A DNA stretch of 36,085 nucleotides from an uncultured cyanobacterium (GTDB taxonomy: Bacteria > Cyanobacteriota > Cyanobacteriia > Thermosynechococcales > Thermosynechococcaceae): NCBI GenBank assembly GCA_937951315.1, contig CALFCG010000118.1, positions 1 through 36,085 of the forward strand. The letters run 5' to 3'. The position numbers were made by a program, and so were the translations under genes. A model generated the notes under the pieces. It had not been told where the DNA came from, did not search any database, and worked only from the letters and a program-made list of their open reading frames with translations. Below, one piece after another: positions 34,137-36,085 of the stretch. The number at the start of each line of letters is the position of its first letter. Position 1 is the stretch's first letter.

Positions 34137-35369
34137 ATGGTATCCAGTTCTCTGAAGGCAAAAGATGCGCCAGTGAGCGATCGGCCAACGCTTGATAGCG
34201 TCGTCGAGCCGAGGGCTGCTCAGGGGAGCTGGGCTTCTGTTTCTAGTGGTCTCTTAGACTCACGCACTGCAGCTTTAGAAAAGATGCTCGAAGCGCACCA
34301 AGGCGATCGCCAGTTGGTGATTCTACAGGATTTTCCGGACCCCGATGCGCTCTCTTCAGCCTGGGCCTATAAGTTAATTGCGGCACAATACGAGATTCAA
34401 TGCGATATCGTTTATGCGGGTACCCTGAGCCATCAGGAAAATATAGCTTTGGTCAAGCTCACGGGCATTCCGGTCCAGCGCTGGCCTTGTCAGTCGCCAA
34501 AGTCTAAGGCGAAAGATCTCTCTCCCTATCAAGGATGTGTCTTAATTGATAATCAGGGAACGACCAGCCAGCTAATGGCTCCAGTTCAACAGGCGGAAAT
34601 TCCCCTTGTACTTGTTATTGATCACCACAGCCTTCAGGAGGATTTAGAGGCTGAAGTGATTGATGTGCGTTCAGATACACGGGCCACGGCGACGATGTTG
34701 ACCCAGTATCTGCAGGCGGGTTTATTAACGCTTGACAGTAGCAATAATGCCCATGTCAAATGTGCAACGGCCCTCATGCATGGGATTCGTTCCGACACCC
34801 ACGATCTGCGGCAGGCCCAAGAAGAAGATTTTCAGGCGGCGGCTTTTCTGAGTCGATTTTATGACAGTCAGATCCTAAACACTGTTCTGCAGTCGGCGCG
34901 GTCGAAGCAGGTGATGGAGGTGATTGAACGGGCGCTGAAAAATCGCAGCATTGTCAATAATGTGACGATTGCTGGGGTGGGTTATCTCCGCTATGACGAT
35001 CGTGATGCGATTCCTCAAGCCGCTGACTTTCTGGTAACAGAAGATAATGTACATACGGCGGTGGTCTATGGCATTGTCCATGATGAGGATGAGGACTTAG
35101 AGCTGGTGGTGGGGTCTCTGCGGACGACCAAACTGACCTTAGACCCGGATGAATTTATCAAAGAAGCTTTTGGGCAAGATGCTCAAGGACGCTTTTTTGG
35201 AGGTGGACGTTCTCTGGCGGGTGGCTTCGAGATTCCGATGGGATTTTTGTCCGGCCTCAATGAAAATTCTGAGTATGCCAAGCTTAAGTGGACGGTCTAC
35301 GATAAGCAGATTAAGCAAAAGCTGCTGCATCTAGTGAATCCAGAAAACAGCATGATTGATGCGAGTTAA
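34137..35369 (+). CDS. DHH-family phosphoesterase (NrnA-like), divergent motifs
   Basis: A 410-residue protein. The DHH domain shows QLVILQDFPDPDALSSAWAY (59-78), VLIDNQG, LVIDHHS with D162-H163-H164, and ATALMHGIRSDTHDL. The C-terminal DHHA1-type domain has VVGSLRTTKLTLDPDEF and FFGGGRSLAGGFEIP (353-367). NrnA-type enzymes degrade nano-RNA and pAp or cyclic dinucleotides with manganese. In this one the first-motif histidine is Gln64, and the GGGH histidine is Arg358. The remaining metal ligands (Asp68, Asp70, DHH) are present, so the fold is clear but the substrate may differ. The first 45 residues are a low-complexity extension. Confidence 0.85.
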   Translation: MVSSSLKAKDAPVSDRPTLDSVVEPRAAQGSWASVSSGLLDSRTAALEKMLEAHQGDRQLVILQDFPDPDALSSAWAYKLIAAQYEIQCDIVYAGTLSHQENIALVKLTGIPVQRWPCQSPKSKAKDLSPYQGCVLIDNQGTTSQLMAPVQQAEIPLVLVIDHHSLQEDLEAEVIDVRSDTRATATMLTQYLQAGLLTLDSSNNAHVKCATALMHGIRSDTHDLRQAQEEDFQAAAFLSRFYDSQILNTVLQSARSKQVMEVIERALKNRSIVNNVTIAGVGYLRYDDRDAIPQAADFLVTEDNVHTAVVYGIVHDEDEDLELVVGSLRTTKLTLDPDEFIKEAFGQDAQGRFFGGGRSLAGGFEIPMGFLSGLNENSEYAKLKWTVYDKQIKQKLLHLVNPENSMIDAS

Positions 35370-35390
35370 CCTCGGGCGCAAATCTGGAAA

Positions 35391-36085
35391 ATGACTTTGG
35401 GCTATGAATCAGAGAGCCTAAGTGTGATGAGAACTCTCTATAGTCAAGACTTTGAGGACAACCTCACACCGAGTCGATCCGTTATCGAGCATTGTCGAGA
35501 ATCTGTAGAGAACGATGACGAGGATGACAGTGTTGCTCTTTTACAATACCGGGGTACTCGTACAGAGTATGAGTTAGGCATTGAGTATGTTGAAAGCTTA
35601 GATCCTCTAGATCGGGTTTTGGGAGTCGATCTCCTGGGACAGCTTGGCTGGGGAGATCAAACATTTCTGTAAGAGAGTGTGCACGCTCTGATTCCAATGC
35701 TGAAGGATACAGATGAGCGCGTAGTCTTTTCAGCCGCTATTGCTCTTGGCCATCGTTCCGATCCGCAGGCGATTCCTCACCTGATTGAGATCGCAAAACA
35801 TGAAAACTCCGATATTCGATATGGCGTTGTTTTAGGTCTATTAAGACATGAAGATCCCGATGCTATCCAGGCCCTTATTCAGCTCACAAAGGATGCGGAT
35901 GCAGATGTACGTAATTGGGCTTTATTTGGTTTAGGGACGCAGATTGAGACAGACACACCCGATATCAGAATGGCCTTGTTTGAAGGACTTCAAGAGTCCG
36001 ACTTCGAGGCCCGTGGTGAAGCAATGGTGGGATTAGCGCTGAGAGGAGATGCCAGAGTTGTTGATGCCATCCTTCAGGAATGGCA
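35391..36085 (+). pseudogene. HEAT-repeat protein gene with one in-frame TAA, cut by window end
   Basis: From ATG 35391 (or ATG 35427) the frame reads 93 residues, meets TAA at 35670-35672, and continues in the same frame without another stop to the window end. Both sides belong to one repeat protein: LDPLDRVLGVDLLGQLGWGD before the stop and VHALIPMLKDTDERVVFSAA, IPHLIEIAKHENSDIRYGVV and ALIQLTKDADADVRNWALFG after it, with regular 31-residue HEAT (PBS lyase-like) spacing. A single G-to-T change of a GAA codon would produce this. It may be a broken gene, or the part after the stop may be translated from ATG 35697. Such proteins are binding scaffolds; no target is known. Starts 21 bases after the DHH gene. 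Confidence 0.7.

Noticed and set aside
1-36085. CRISPR array, prophage or restriction/defence island
   Set aside because: No regularly spaced direct repeats, no phage structural or integrase genes, and the HNH and GIY-YIG proteins look like stand-alone conserved genes without partner methylases.

Overview
This window is a piece of a cyanobacterial chromosome. The evidence is gene content: Ycf37-like and CRR7-like photosynthetic assembly factors, DUF2839 and DUF3177 small membrane proteins, and the short palindrome GCGATCGC (HIP1) many times, including two copies 20 bases apart in fusA. No plasmid or phage backbone genes are visible. I cannot fix the genus from sequence reading alone.

Layout. 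1-4745 is all minus strand: a truncated LuxR-type response regulator, the Obg GTPase, an orphan HPt phosphotransfer protein, a membrane-anchored class A beta-lactamase-like protein and the tRNA methyltransferase TrmJ. 5098-7964 (plus) is a murC-murB-ybaB cluster (peptidoglycan precursor synthesis plus a nucleoid protein), closed by a perfect 14-bp hairpin terminator. 8186-13222 is the str operon (rpsL, rpsG, fusA, tuf, rpsJ) with a strong promoter and internal hairpins. 13300-16788 holds a Lon-N-domain protein, pheA (minus), a DinG/XPD-like protein that seems to have lost its ATPase motifs, and a DUF2839 protein. A tRNA-Cys(GCA) and a GIY-YIG domain protein follow, then a pentapeptide-repeat membrane protein (minus).

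19312-27370 is mostly minus-strand accessory and housekeeping material in small operons: ycf37 / crr7 / S9 peptidase; DUF3177 / small conserved protein / orphan amino-acid-binding protein; YbjN / DUF4342; and an RlpA-like protein. A 101-bp insertion with 14-bp perfect terminal inverted repeats and a 7-bp target duplication lies just upstream of the DUF4342 gene (a MITE). 27773-30870 encodes a class II (B12-dependent) ribonucleotide reductase split into two genes: a catalytic chain and a separate chain carrying the TSCPD domain and cysteine-rich tail. dnaK follows (minus, with a clear terminator), then on the plus strand an HNH endonuclease, a divergent DHH phosphoesterase, and a HEAT-repeat gene broken by one in-frame TAA and running off the end.

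The most rewarding items for follow-up are the ATPase-dead DinG-like protein (14955-16490), the split ribonucleotide reductase with its duplicated N-terminal motif (27773-30870), the MITE (26116-26230), the divergent DHH protein, and the interrupted HEAT-repeat gene. I found no CRISPR array, prophage, toxin-antitoxin pair or defence island.
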